This document shows, piece after piece, positions 1-5,223 of a stretch of 5,224 bases of DNA (positions within the stretch are counted from its first letter, which is position 1; each line of letters starts with the position of its first letter). Origin of the DNA: Pedococcus sp. (GTDB lineage: Bacteria > Actinomycetota > Actinomycetes > Actinomycetales > Dermatophilaceae). Location of the stretch: NCBI GenBank assembly GCA_025936615.1, contig JAICSZ010000181.1, forward strand, positions 1-5,224, written 5' to 3'. The notes under the pieces are model-generated. The model was not told the origin of the DNA, ran no database searches, and saw nothing but the letters and a program-made list of their open reading frames with translations. The translations under genes and the position numbers were made by a program.

Positions 1-546
1 AACGACTGGTCCGCCCGCGACATCCAGGCCTGGGAGTACGTCCCGCTCGGCCCGAACCTGGGCAAGTCGTTCGCCTCCACCATCTCCCCCTGGGTGGTGC
101 CGCTCCTGGCCCTGCAGGAGGCCAGAGTGCCCACCCCGCACCAGGTCCCGGCACCGCTGCCCTACCTGGCCTGCGATCAGCCGTGGGGCCTGGACGTCGA
201 CCTGCAGGTGGCGTGGAACGGCCAGGTCGTCAGCCGCCCGCCCTACCGCGAGATGTACTGGTCCCCGGCGCAGATGCTCGCGCACCTGACCGTCAACGGC
301 GCCTCCCTGCGCACCGGCGACCTGTTCGCCTCGGGAACCATCTCCGGGCCGGAGAAGGACACCAGGGGCGCCTTCATCGAGCTCACCTGGGGCGGCGCGC
401 AGCCGGTGCAGGTGGGCGGACAGCAGCGCACCTTCCTCGAGGACGGCGACGAAGTCGTCATCACCGCCTCCGCACCCGGCGCCGCCGGAGAGCGGATCGG
501 CTTCGGCGAAGCGCGCGGCCGCATCCTGCCAGCGCGGCGGGGCTGA
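1..546 (+). CDS. fahA: Fumarylacetoacetase, C-terminal part (5' end outside window)
   Basis: This enzyme hydrolyses 4-fumarylacetoacetate to fumarate and acetoacetate, the last step of tyrosine/homogentisate catabolism, in the cytosol. The frame is open from base 1 and ends in TGA at 544-546, giving 181 residues, slightly under half of a typical FAH of about 400-420. The fragment starts with NDWSARDIQAWEYVPLGP, which aligns with mouse FAH from about residue 232. By that alignment D2 is metal ligand Asp233, R6 is Arg237, Q9 is Gln240, Y13 is Tyr244, K22 is catalytic Lys253, T113 in SGTISGPE is Thr350 and E127 is Glu364. The mouse Gly256-Thr257 pair is Ala-Ser here (residues 25-26), a mild change. 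The other metal ligands (Asp126, Glu199, Glu201) and the N-terminal SH3-like domain would lie upstream, outside the window. No related pathway gene is visible downstream, so this may be the last gene of its unit. The ATG/GTG codons near 94 are internal and not the true start. Confidence 0.96.
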   Translation, partial: NDWSARDIQAWEYVPLGPNLGKSFASTISPWVVPLLALQEARVPTPHQVPAPLPYLACDQPWGLDVDLQVAWNGQVVSRPPYREMYWSPAQMLAHLTVNGASLRTGDLFASGTISGPEKDTRGAFIELTWGGAQPVQVGGQQRTFLEDGDEVVITASAPGAAGERIGFGEARGRILPARRG

Positions 547-551
547 GCGGT

Positions 552-575
552 CACGGTCGGTCCGAACGCACCGTG
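552..575 (+). terminator. Weak candidate hairpin after fumarylacetoacetase
   Basis: CACGGT (552-557) and ACCGTG (570-575) are exact inverted repeats with a 12-base spacer, starting 5 bases after the fahA stop. The stem is only 6 bp and no T-run follows, so it may be chance in GC-rich DNA. No better terminator is visible between 547 and 640. Confidence 0.2.
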
Positions 576-652
576 CCCTCGCGTCGGCGGTCCGAGCGGC
601 CCGGGCATCGTGCCGAACGGCCGGAGTGCCCACGCCCTGGCTGCCGGCGACG

Positions 653-658
653 TACAGT
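653..658 (+). promoter_or_regulatory. Possible -10 box (TACAGT) for the small downstream gene
   Basis: TACAGT matches the -10 consensus TATAAT at four of six positions and lies about 50 bases before the proposed ATG starts at 709/718. No convincing -35 hexamer is present 16-18 bases upstream (around 629-636), so this is weak evidence. If real, it rules out the longer GTG start at 610. Confidence 0.2.
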
Positions 659-661
659 GGT

Positions 662-680
662 CCCAGCGACCTGGGCCCAG
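662..680. repeat. CCCAG / CTGGG / CCCAG palindromic cluster in leader
   Basis: CTGGGCCCAG (671-680) is a perfect 10-base palindrome. An additional CCCAG at 662-666 pairs with the same CTGGG across the four-base loop CGAC. The cluster lies just downstream of the -10-like box and before the 709/718 start, so it could be an operator or a leader hairpin. It could equally be chance in GC-rich sequence. Confidence 0.3.
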
Positions 681-708
681 CCGGACCTGGCATCACGCTG
701 AGAGAGTC

Positions 709-999
709 ATGGACCCAATGCTGGGGCACGGGGCGACTCGTAGTGCCGCCGGCCGGTTGGCCCTCCTCGAGCTGAGAGATGCAGCCATCAGGGCCGGCGA
801 AGCCGTTGCCGAGGCGCGACGCGGCACGGTCGACGTCCGGGGGCTGGTCGCCGCACGGCGCGAGCACGTCTCGGCCATGACCGCCTACCAGTGTGCGTTG
901 CAGGCGATGAGCCTCCCCGTGCCGCGCCAGCTGCGGGCCGACCTGCGTCTGCAGGCCCGGGTGGTCGCCATGAGCGACCGCACGGTGAGCGGCGCCTGA
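709..999 (+). CDS. Small hypothetical helical protein
   Basis: This is an unrecognised 96-residue protein. It is predicted to be soluble and mostly alpha-helical: residues about 12-35 (AAGRLALLELRDAAIRAGEA) and about 45-65 look like amphipathic helices rich in Ala, Leu, Arg and Glu, and an LPVPRQLRADLRL segment at about 68-80 follows a Pro-x-Pro break. It has a single Cys in TAYQCALQA. No signal peptide, membrane segment or catalytic motif is visible. The start is uncertain. A GTG at 610 would add 33 Gly/Pro/Arg-rich residues that look non-coding. The purine-rich GAGAGAG at 700-706 lies only 2 bases before ATG 709 but 11 bases before ATG 718, so the protein could instead be 93 residues. The gene stands alone between fahA (162 bases upstream) and the convergent DUF5995 gene (44-base gap). 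Amino acid composition and frame openness support a real gene; function is unknown. Confidence 0.65.
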   Translation: MDPMLGHGATRSAAGRLALLELRDAAIRAGEAVAEARRGTVDVRGLVAARREHVSAMTAYQCALQAMSLPVPRQLRADLRLQARVVAMSDRTVSGA

Positions 1000-1031
1000 A
1001 GGCGACCACCGCGCAACGCGTGACCACCCGG
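957..1031. repeat. Competing inverted repeats across the 3' end of the small gene
   Basis: CCGGGTGGTC (957-966) is the exact reverse complement of GACCACCCGG (1022-1031). The overlapping GGTGGTCGCC (960-969) is the exact reverse complement of GGCGACCACC (1001-1010). The two pairings share the left arm, so they are mutually exclusive. A small CGCC-TGAA-GGCG hairpin (993-1004) also covers the stop codon. Together these could serve as a weak 3'-end structure between the convergent genes. No T-run follows. Confidence 0.3.
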
Positions 1032-1037
1032 CATACC
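1021..1037 (-). repeat. 17-base element matching an arm of the 3371-3407 palindrome
   Basis: TGACCACCCGGCATACC matches 3391-3407 (TGACCACGCGGCATACC) at 16 of 17 bases. Read on the minus strand it begins 6 bases after the stop codon of the DUF5995 gene; the other copy begins 10 bases after the stop of the glycosidase gene. Here the matching opposite arm is absent, so it is a half-element and not a full hairpin. Confidence 0.6.
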
Positions 1038-1043
1038 CCGTCG

Positions 1044-1802
1044 TCAGGGAGCTGATGCGGACGGTGGGGGCAGGGTCACGCCGAACCCCGCCACGGCCAG
1101 GCGCAGCAACACCTGACCCGGCGCCAGCAGGTCGGCGATCCGCGCAGCACTGAGCACCTCGAGCTCGGCCAGCCGCGCGGCATACTCCTGCTCGCCTGCA
1201 AGGCGCGCCCGCTGGAGCTCGAGCGTGTTGTGCCACACCTTGGTCCGCGCCTCACGGAGGAACCGTTTGGAGCTCAGGCGGTTGAGCGGCTGGAGCAGCC
1301 GGTCGACCACGGTTCGTGCCGACAAGGCACCCAGCTCGTCGTCCTCAGCGCCGACGCGGCCAGAGAGCACGCCGTCGATCCGTTCGTGGTCACGCCGACG
1401 TGCCGCGACCACGCTGGGACTCGCGAAGTCGTCGTCGCTGATCACGGTCAGCAGCGCCTGCGGAAGGTCGTAGTTGATGTGGGCGTTGATGCCCAGCAGC
1501 ACGTGGCGCAGGGCGGGGAGCGAGACCGGCGCGTCGAAGGCCAGCCGCCACGGGCGCGGCACGTCGCGGCTGCCCTCGAGGTCGAGGTCCAGGGCGGCCA
1601 AGTAGAGGTCCCCGAAGGCCACATCCCACCGCTCCACCCACTCGGGGTCCTCGAACCCCGCGTCGTCGATCGCCTTGCCCACGGCGAGCGTCGTCCGGCG
1701 GTAGGTCTCGAGGAAGACCCGCTGCGGGGACTGTTCGGGAGGCATCCGCAGGAGTCGGGCATCCATGGCGGCGACGACCGTGGCGATGTCGCGATTGGTC
1801 AT
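1044..1802 (-). CDS. DUF5995 family protein
   Basis: This 252-residue protein has the hallmarks I associate with DUF5995: FLETYRRTTLAV (residues 30-41), FEDPEWVERWDVAFGDLYLAAL (50-71, an aromatic and acidic helix), and the signature GINAHINYDLPQAL (104-117). The family is cytosolic, alpha-helical and without an established function. His108, Asn110 and Asp112 in the HINxDL motif, together with His100, are plausible functional residues, but this is inference. The C-terminal half (about 165-240) is helical with charged heptad-like stretches (FLREARTKVWHNTLELQRAR) and ends in a Pro/Ser/Ala tail. The start was set at ATG 1802 because AGGGGG lies 5 bases upstream and a promoter-like sequence precedes it. 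The frame stays open to 1877, but the extra 25 residues lack a ribosome binding site and would run into the promoter. The gene is divergent from the 1903-3338 operon and convergent with the small gene at 709-999. Family assignment is from memory of motifs; function is unknown. Confidence 0.88.
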   Translation of the reverse strand: MTNRDIATVVAAMDARLLRMPPEQSPQRVFLETYRRTTLAVGKAIDDAGFEDPEWVERWDVAFGDLYLAALDLDLEGSRDVPRPWRLAFDAPVSLPALRHVLLGINAHINYDLPQALLTVISDDDFASPSVVAARRRDHERIDGVLSGRVGAEDDELGALSARTVVDRLLQPLNRLSSKRFLREARTKVWHNTLELQRARLAGEQEYAARLAELEVLSAARIADLLAPGQVLLRLAVAGFGVTLPPPSASAP

Positions 1803-1807
1803 CCGAA

Positions 1808-1813
1808 CCCCCT
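1808..1813 (-). promoter_or_regulatory. Ribosome binding site of the DUF5995 gene
   Basis: On the minus strand this reads AGGGGG, five bases before the ATG at 1802. It is the strongest Shine-Dalgarno match in the gap and fixes the start, since the longer frame to 1877 has none. Confidence 0.75.
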
Positions 1814-1834
1814 GGTCGGTGGGGCCTGCGCGAC

Positions 1835-1840
1835 TAGTAT
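1835..1840 (+). promoter_or_regulatory. Possible -10 box (TAGTAT) for the rightward operon
   Basis: TAGTAT fits the actinobacterial TANNNT pattern and lies 62 bases before the GTG at 1903. It overlaps the -10 box of the leftward promoter on the opposite strand. The sequence 17 bases upstream (about 1812-1817, CTGGTC) is a poor -35 match, so the call is tentative. Confidence 0.25.
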
Positions 1841-1865
1841 CGATCGCGCGGCCGGCGGTTGTCAG
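1836..1865 (-). promoter_or_regulatory. Promoter of the DUF5995 gene
   Basis: Read on the minus strand, CTGACA (1860-1865, five of six bases of the TTGACA consensus) is followed after 18 bases by GATACT (1836-1841, four of six bases of TATAAT). The predicted transcript would start near 1829, giving a leader of roughly 25-30 bases that includes the AGGGGG site. Spacing, order and position are those of a housekeeping-sigma promoter. Confidence 0.5.
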
Positions 1866-1902
1866 CGGTTGCGGCACCGCGGCCGGGAAGGTCAGGTGCG
1901 CC

Positions 1903-2496
1903 GTGCCGAGCCACAGTCCCCGCGACTTCGATGCCGTCGCCCTCGGACGCCTTGAGACCCAGGCGTGGGCGAGCTACTACCGGCGCGAGTGGGTTCGCGC
2001 CCTGCGGTCGTTCGTGGCGATGGTGGACCAAGGGTTCGGCCTTGGGCCCAGACGGACCCTCGTGGCGGCGTGGCACGTGCTGCGGGCCAACCAGGCGTGG
2101 GCGCCCTTCCCCGACAACGACCCCGACGCCGCTCGGGCGTCGATGCTGCGGTTCTACCGGCTCGTCGTCGCGCACACCGACCTTCACTGTGACCCGACCC
2201 GGGCCGCCGAGCTCGAGGTCGAGTGGTGGCGCATCCACCGGGTCCGCCAGCGCGACGACGCGGCGGGGCGCGCCGACCTGGAACAGGCCGTCGTCGACCT
2301 GTACGCCCACGTGTACTCGACGCCTCGTGACTCCGTGCGCGAGGCGGCGCGGTGTCGGGTGGAGGCGATGGACCTGTCGGACGCCTGGGTGGCCGGAGGC
2401 TGCGACCTGGCGGATCCGCATCTCGCGGCCGAGCGGCGGGCGCTGGTCGCCTCCTACGCTGCGCTGCTCGACGCGGTCTGCGGACTGCCGGCATGA
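1903..2496 (+). CDS. Conserved-type hypothetical soluble protein, first gene of a coupled pair
   Basis: This 197-residue protein resembles uncharacterised actinobacterial hypotheticals, but I know no named domain for it. Visible blocks are LETQAWASYYRREW (residues 17-30), RANQAWAPFPDNDPDAAR (61-78), AAELEVEWWRIHR (101-113), LYAHVYSTP (133-141) and AMDLSDAWVAGG (155-166). It is rich in Trp, Tyr, Arg and acidic residues, predicted mostly helical, and has no signal peptide or membrane segment. The acidic/aromatic ELEVEWWRIH helix and the PDNDPD loop look conserved rather than random and could bind a ligand or metal; this is inference. GTG 1903 was chosen because purine-rich GGGAAGG (1885-1891) and CAGG (1893-1896) lie 6-11 bases upstream. 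The frame is open back to ATG 1765, but that stretch is antisense to the DUF5995 start and spans the divergent promoters. Its TGA overlaps the ATG of the membrane protein gene, so the two are probably translated together. Confidence 0.82.
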   Translation: MPSHSPRDFDAVALGRLETQAWASYYRREWVRALRSFVAMVDQGFGLGPRRTLVAAWHVLRANQAWAPFPDNDPDAARASMLRFYRLVVAHTDLHCDPTRAAELEVEWWRIHRVRQRDDAAGRADLEQAVVDLYAHVYSTPRDSVREAARCRVEAMDLSDAWVAGGCDLADPHLAAERRALVASYAALLDAVCGLPA

Positions 2497-3338
2497 GCCG
2501 CGACGACCGGGTGCTGGCCACCACGCGTGCCCTCTCGGCGTTCCTCGCGCCGTTCCTGCTCGTCGCTTTCGTGCTGCTGTACGGCTTCCCCGCCGACACG
2601 AACCGCCTGTGGGCGTGGCCGATCCAGTCGCACATGACCTCGATGCTCCTGGCCTCTGCCTATCTCGGTGGGTGCTACTTCTTCCTGCGCGTCCTGCTGG
2701 TGGAGCGACGCTGGGCAGCGGTACGGGCCGGCTTGGTGTCGGTGGCCTTGTTCGCGACCCTGCTCGGCGTTGCCACCGTCTTGCACTGGGACAAGTTCTC
2801 CCACGGCAAGCTGGCCTTCTGGCTGTGGGCTGGCCTGTACCTCACGGCTCCCTTCGTCGTGGTGGCGGTGTGGCTGCTCAACCAGCGGTATGCCGGTTCG
2901 CCGGCCCCCGACGCGGCGCGCCTCGGGCGCGTGCAGCGGTGGGTCGTGGCCGGGGTGGGCGCCCTGGCGGTGTTGACCGGCGTGGCACTGTTCGTGGCCC
3001 CGGCCCGGGCGATCAGCGTCTGGCCCTGGTCGCTGACCCCGTTGACCGGCCGCGTGGTCGGTGCGACGTTCTGCCTCGGGGCTGCCGGGCTCGGGGTGCT
3101 GGTGGACGACCGCTGGGAGGCGGTGCGCCTGATGCGGGGAGTCCAGCTGGTGATGTTCGCGCTGATCCTCGTGGCTGGGGTGCGCGCGCGACACGAGTTC
3201 TTCGCCGACCGTCCGTTGACCTGGGTGATGGGCATGGGTTTCGTTGCCCTGCTTGCGCTTTCGGCTGCCTCAGCGGTGAGTGACGCGGCTCATCGACCCA
3301 CAACGGGTCGACGCTCCATGCGCGCACAACCGCGCTGA
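2493..3338 (+). CDS. Hypothetical multi-pass membrane protein (about 8 helices)
   Basis: This is a 281-residue integral membrane protein. Hydrophobic segments lie at about residues 12-32, 49-71, 77-98, 107-130, 150-172, 185-205, 217-232 and 243-263, giving roughly eight helices; the short N terminus and the C-terminal tail (PTTGRRSMRAQPR) are positively charged. Notable non-membrane segments are GFPADTNRLWAWPIQSHMT (31-49), HWDKFSHGKLAFWLW (98-112) between helices 3 and 4, and WPWSLTPLTGRVVGA (177-191) before helix 6. The WPW-LTPLT-R pattern occurs, as far as I recall, in uncharacterised actinobacterial membrane proteins. No transporter, kinase or enzyme motif is recognised, and no signal peptidase site is evident. 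ATG 2493 overlaps the preceding TGA (ATGA) and has no good ribosome binding site of its own, so translation is probably coupled to the 1903-2496 gene. Upstream in-frame starts would lie inside that gene. It ends 32 bases before the bidirectional palindrome. Confidence 0.85.
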   Translation: MSRDDRVLATTRALSAFLAPFLLVAFVLLYGFPADTNRLWAWPIQSHMTSMLLASAYLGGCYFFLRVLLVERRWAAVRAGLVSVALFATLLGVATVLHWDKFSHGKLAFWLWAGLYLTAPFVVVAVWLLNQRYAGSPAPDAARLGRVQRWVVAGVGALAVLTGVALFVAPARAISVWPWSLTPLTGRVVGATFCLGAAGLGVLVDDRWEAVRLMRGVQLVMFALILVAGVRARHEFFADRPLTWVMGMGFVALLALSAASAVSDAAHRPTTGRRSMRAQPR

Positions 3339-3370
3339 CGCGGGCGGTCGTCCAGCCAAGACGCAACAAC

Positions 3371-3407
3371 GGTATGCCGCGTGGTCACGGTGACCACGCG
3401 GCATACC
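3371..3407. terminator. 37-base palindrome, bidirectional terminator between convergent genes
   Basis: GGTATGCCGCGTGGTCAC (3371-3388) and its exact reverse complement (3390-3407) flank a single G at 3389. As RNA this gives a stem of about 16-17 bp with a minimal loop, readable in both directions. It lies 32 bases after the membrane protein stop and 10 bases after the glycosidase stop on the opposite strand, where a shared terminator is expected. No strong T-run follows; the minus-strand exit reads GTTGTTGCGT and the plus-strand exit TCCTCCTC. It is therefore not a canonical U-tract terminator, although such stems are common in actinobacteria. A protein-binding operator is a less likely alternative. 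Confidence 0.85.
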
Positions 3408-3417
3408 TCCTCCTCGC

Positions 3418-5223
3418 TCAGCCGGCGGTGACGACCAAGGTGTGCGTGCCCGCCTTGGTGGGGACGGTGACCTCGAGCCCGCGGTTCGTGGTGCGTGTGG
3501 TCCAGTCGGTCAGCGCGTGTCCGTCGAGCACGACACCTGACACCGTTGCGCCGCGCGGGAGGGTATGGCCCAGCCAGACCTTCGACGCGCCGACCGCGCC
3601 GGGCACGTCGACGGTCGTGGTGTAGGTCGACCCGGCGTGCGTCGCGGCGACGTCGGCGAACCCGCCGCCGAGCCGGATGTGCGACCCGGACGCCGAGGGT
3701 TGCCCGGCGGGAACCTGCGGCACCACGGTGAGCGAGCCGTTGCCGAGGTCAGGCTGGACGCCGAGCCACTGGTGGACGACCGGCCACGCCGTCCCGTAGT
3801 TGCCCCACGCCTGCATGAACATCGAGCGGCAGGTCCAGCAGCGGTCGATGTTGGCACCCTGGTCGGGGGAGGGGAAGATCTCCGGCATCGCACCGGGCTG
3901 CTCGTCGGGGGTGCCGCCGGTCGCGGGCTCGGCGAACATCGGCTCCGCCAGCGCGTGGGTGTACCGCTGCTGCTGGCCCGCACCCAGGCGGCCGTAGTTG
4001 CCCTCGCCGACGGACTGGATCGACGTGGTCAGGCCGAAGATGACCTTCTCGCCCAGCCCGTTCGCGCCGCCGCCACAACCGGTGTGGAACAGGCCCGGGT
4101 TGAACGGCGGGGTCCCGCTGTAGCAGTCGTTCTCGCGACCGCCCAGGGCCGTCGTGCCGTGGTCGTGGGGAGCCAGGCCGGCGACGGTGCGCCCGTTGAC
4201 GCGCAGCTCGGCCTCCATCGGCGTCTGGCCGATCCAGTGCTTCTGGAACGACTGGACGTTGCCCGGGTCCTGGAGGGAGTCGGCGTACTGCGACTGGGAC
4301 TCGAACCACCATGTGCCGTCGAAGCGCTGCTGCGCCTCGCGGGCGAGGCCCTGCGCCCACGCGAACGTCGTGCCGTCGTGCTTCGACTTGGCCATGTCGG
4401 CCAGGTCGTAGAGGCCGCGGATGAAGTAGACGGTGTTGTCCAGCTTCTCCTGGCCCATCCCGCCGCGCTCGACGTTGCCCAGCCCCTCGGGCCAGCCGTC
4501 GTGGTCGGCGTCGAGGGTGCGCGCGACGTAGCGCAGGTTGCGGACGGCGAAGTCGTACATCTCGTCGCGGAAGCCGTCGTCGCCAGTCCAGCGCCAGAGC
4601 AGGGCGACGGCACTGGGGAACTTCACTGTCTCGTCGGTGTTGAAGTTGTAAGTGGTGGTGCCGTCCGGGTTGGTGGAGCGCGAGTCCTGTCCGAACCAGA
4701 TCGACCCGTCGGAGACCACCTCGTGGGTGACCACACCTGAGCCGTTGTTGAGGATGTCGGACACGTCCCGCAGGGCGCGCAGGTGGTCCTCGATCGCCTC
4801 GAACTGGCCGATCGAGACCGCCGCGAACGCGGTGTACTCCGCGTCCGTGCCGAAGATCCACGGGTAGTCAGGGAAGCCCGCCCCGATCCAGGTGGCCTGC
4901 GGGACAGTGCCTGCGGGGGCCGGGAACTGCTTGCCCTGGTTGGTCCACCGGATGTGCAGGTCGGTCGCGGTCTGGGTGAGGTCGGCGATGTTCTGCTTGC
5001 CCCACTCCACGGCGTCCTGGACCTGCGGGTCACCCGGGAGTGACAGCTGCGTCATCTGCGAGAGGGCCTGGCGGGAAGCCTTCTTCCTCGCGAGCGCAGC
5101 GGCTGGGTCGGCCAGCGCCTTGGCCAGCTCGCCGCGGGCGCTCGGGACACCTTGGTCGGAGCCGGCGACGGCCAGCCACACCGTCTTCGCCCCGCTGGCC
5201 GGCAGGTCGACTGAGTAGGTCAG
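3418..5223 (-). CDS. Six-hairpin glycoside hydrolase, glycogen-debranching-like (5' end outside window)
   Basis: This is the C-terminal 601 residues of a larger protein; the frame stays open through the right edge (residues 1-14 are LTYSVDLPASGAKT) and GTG 5181 is internal. The start of the fragment looks like the end of a beta-rich N-terminal domain. An (alpha/alpha)6 catalytic region follows: GAGFPDYPWIFGTDAEYTAF (about 114-133, comparable to the GYPWF-GRDT block of amylo-alpha-1,6-glucosidases), DADHDGWPEGLGN (238-250, with Glu246 a candidate general acid) and LDNTVYFIRGLYDLADMA (261-278). After about residue 490 a beta-sandwich C domain begins (SLTVVPQVP, GQPSASGSHIRLGGGFADV), as in other six-hairpin enzymes. 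The only four cysteines are Cys367, Cys383, Cys462 and Cys465 (RCWTCRS), which suggests disulfides in an exported protein; any signal peptide would be outside the window. Similar actinobacterial proteins are usually named glycogen debranching protein, but the substrate is unproven and could be another alpha-linked glycan. It converges on the membrane protein gene and shares its terminator. The promoter is not visible. Confidence 0.88.
   Translation of the reverse strand: MTYSVDLPASGAKTVWLAVAGSDQGVPSARGELAKALADPAAALARKKASRQALSQMTQLSLPGDPQVQDAVEWGKQNIADLTQTATDLHIRWTNQGKQFPAPAGTVPQATWIGAGFPDYPWIFGTDAEYTAFAAVSIGQFEAIEDHLRALRDVSDILNNGSGVVTHEVVSDGSIWFGQDSRSTNPDGTTTYNFNTDETVKFPSAVALLWRWTGDDGFRDEMYDFAVRNLRYVARTLDADHDGWPEGLGNVERGGMGQEKLDNTVYFIRGLYDLADMAKSKHDGTTFAWAQGLAREAQQRFDGTWWFESQSQYADSLQDPGNVQSFQKHWIGQTPMEAELRVNGRTVAGLAPHDHGTTALGGRENDCYSGTPPFNPGLFHTGCGGGANGLGEKVIFGLTTSIQSVGEGNYGRLGAGQQQRYTHALAEPMFAEPATGGTPDEQPGAMPEIFPSPDQGANIDRCWTCRSMFMQAWGNYGTAWPVVHQWLGVQPDLGNGSLTVVPQVPAGQPSASGSHIRLGGGFADVAATHAGSTYTTTVDVPGAVGASKVWLGHTLPRGATVSGVVLDGHALTDWTTRTTNRGLEVTVPTKAGTHTLVVTAG

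Noticed and set aside
610..708. GTG 610 start adding 33 residues to the small gene
   Set aside because: No ribosome binding site is evident, the composition is unlike the rest of the protein, and the stretch contains the -10-like box and palindromes.
1385..1415. CGTGGTC...GACCACG inverted repeat inside the DUF5995 gene
   Set aside because: It is a seven-base arm pair inside coding sequence explained by His/Asp/Arg/Ala codons in GC-rich DNA; no regulatory role is needed.
1765..1902. N-terminal extension of the 1903-2496 gene back to ATG 1765
   Set aside because: This stretch is antisense to the DUF5995 start codon and ribosome binding site and covers the promoters; GTG 1903 has purine-rich sites upstream.
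1230..1955. Plus-strand 241-codon frame antisense to DUF5995
   Set aside because: It is a shadow frame over a recognised DUF5995 protein and runs across the divergent promoter region.
1859..3283. Plus-strand 474-codon frame overlapping both genes of the coupled pair
   Set aside because: Its translation is Arg/Pro/Ser/Thr-rich and crosses two genes in the wrong phase, while the other frames show coherent helical and membrane proteins.
3565..4740. Long plus-strand open frame (391 codons) antisense to the glycosidase
   Set aside because: High GC removes stops on the opposite strand. The translation is a low-complexity Arg/Gly/Val/Ala composition without domain-like motifs, and the minus-strand frame is clearly a glycoside hydrolase.
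3749..4861. Minus-strand 370-codon frame in another phase inside the glycosidase
   Set aside because: It is an Arg/Pro/His-rich shadow of the real frame, with no ribosome binding site or recognisable motif.
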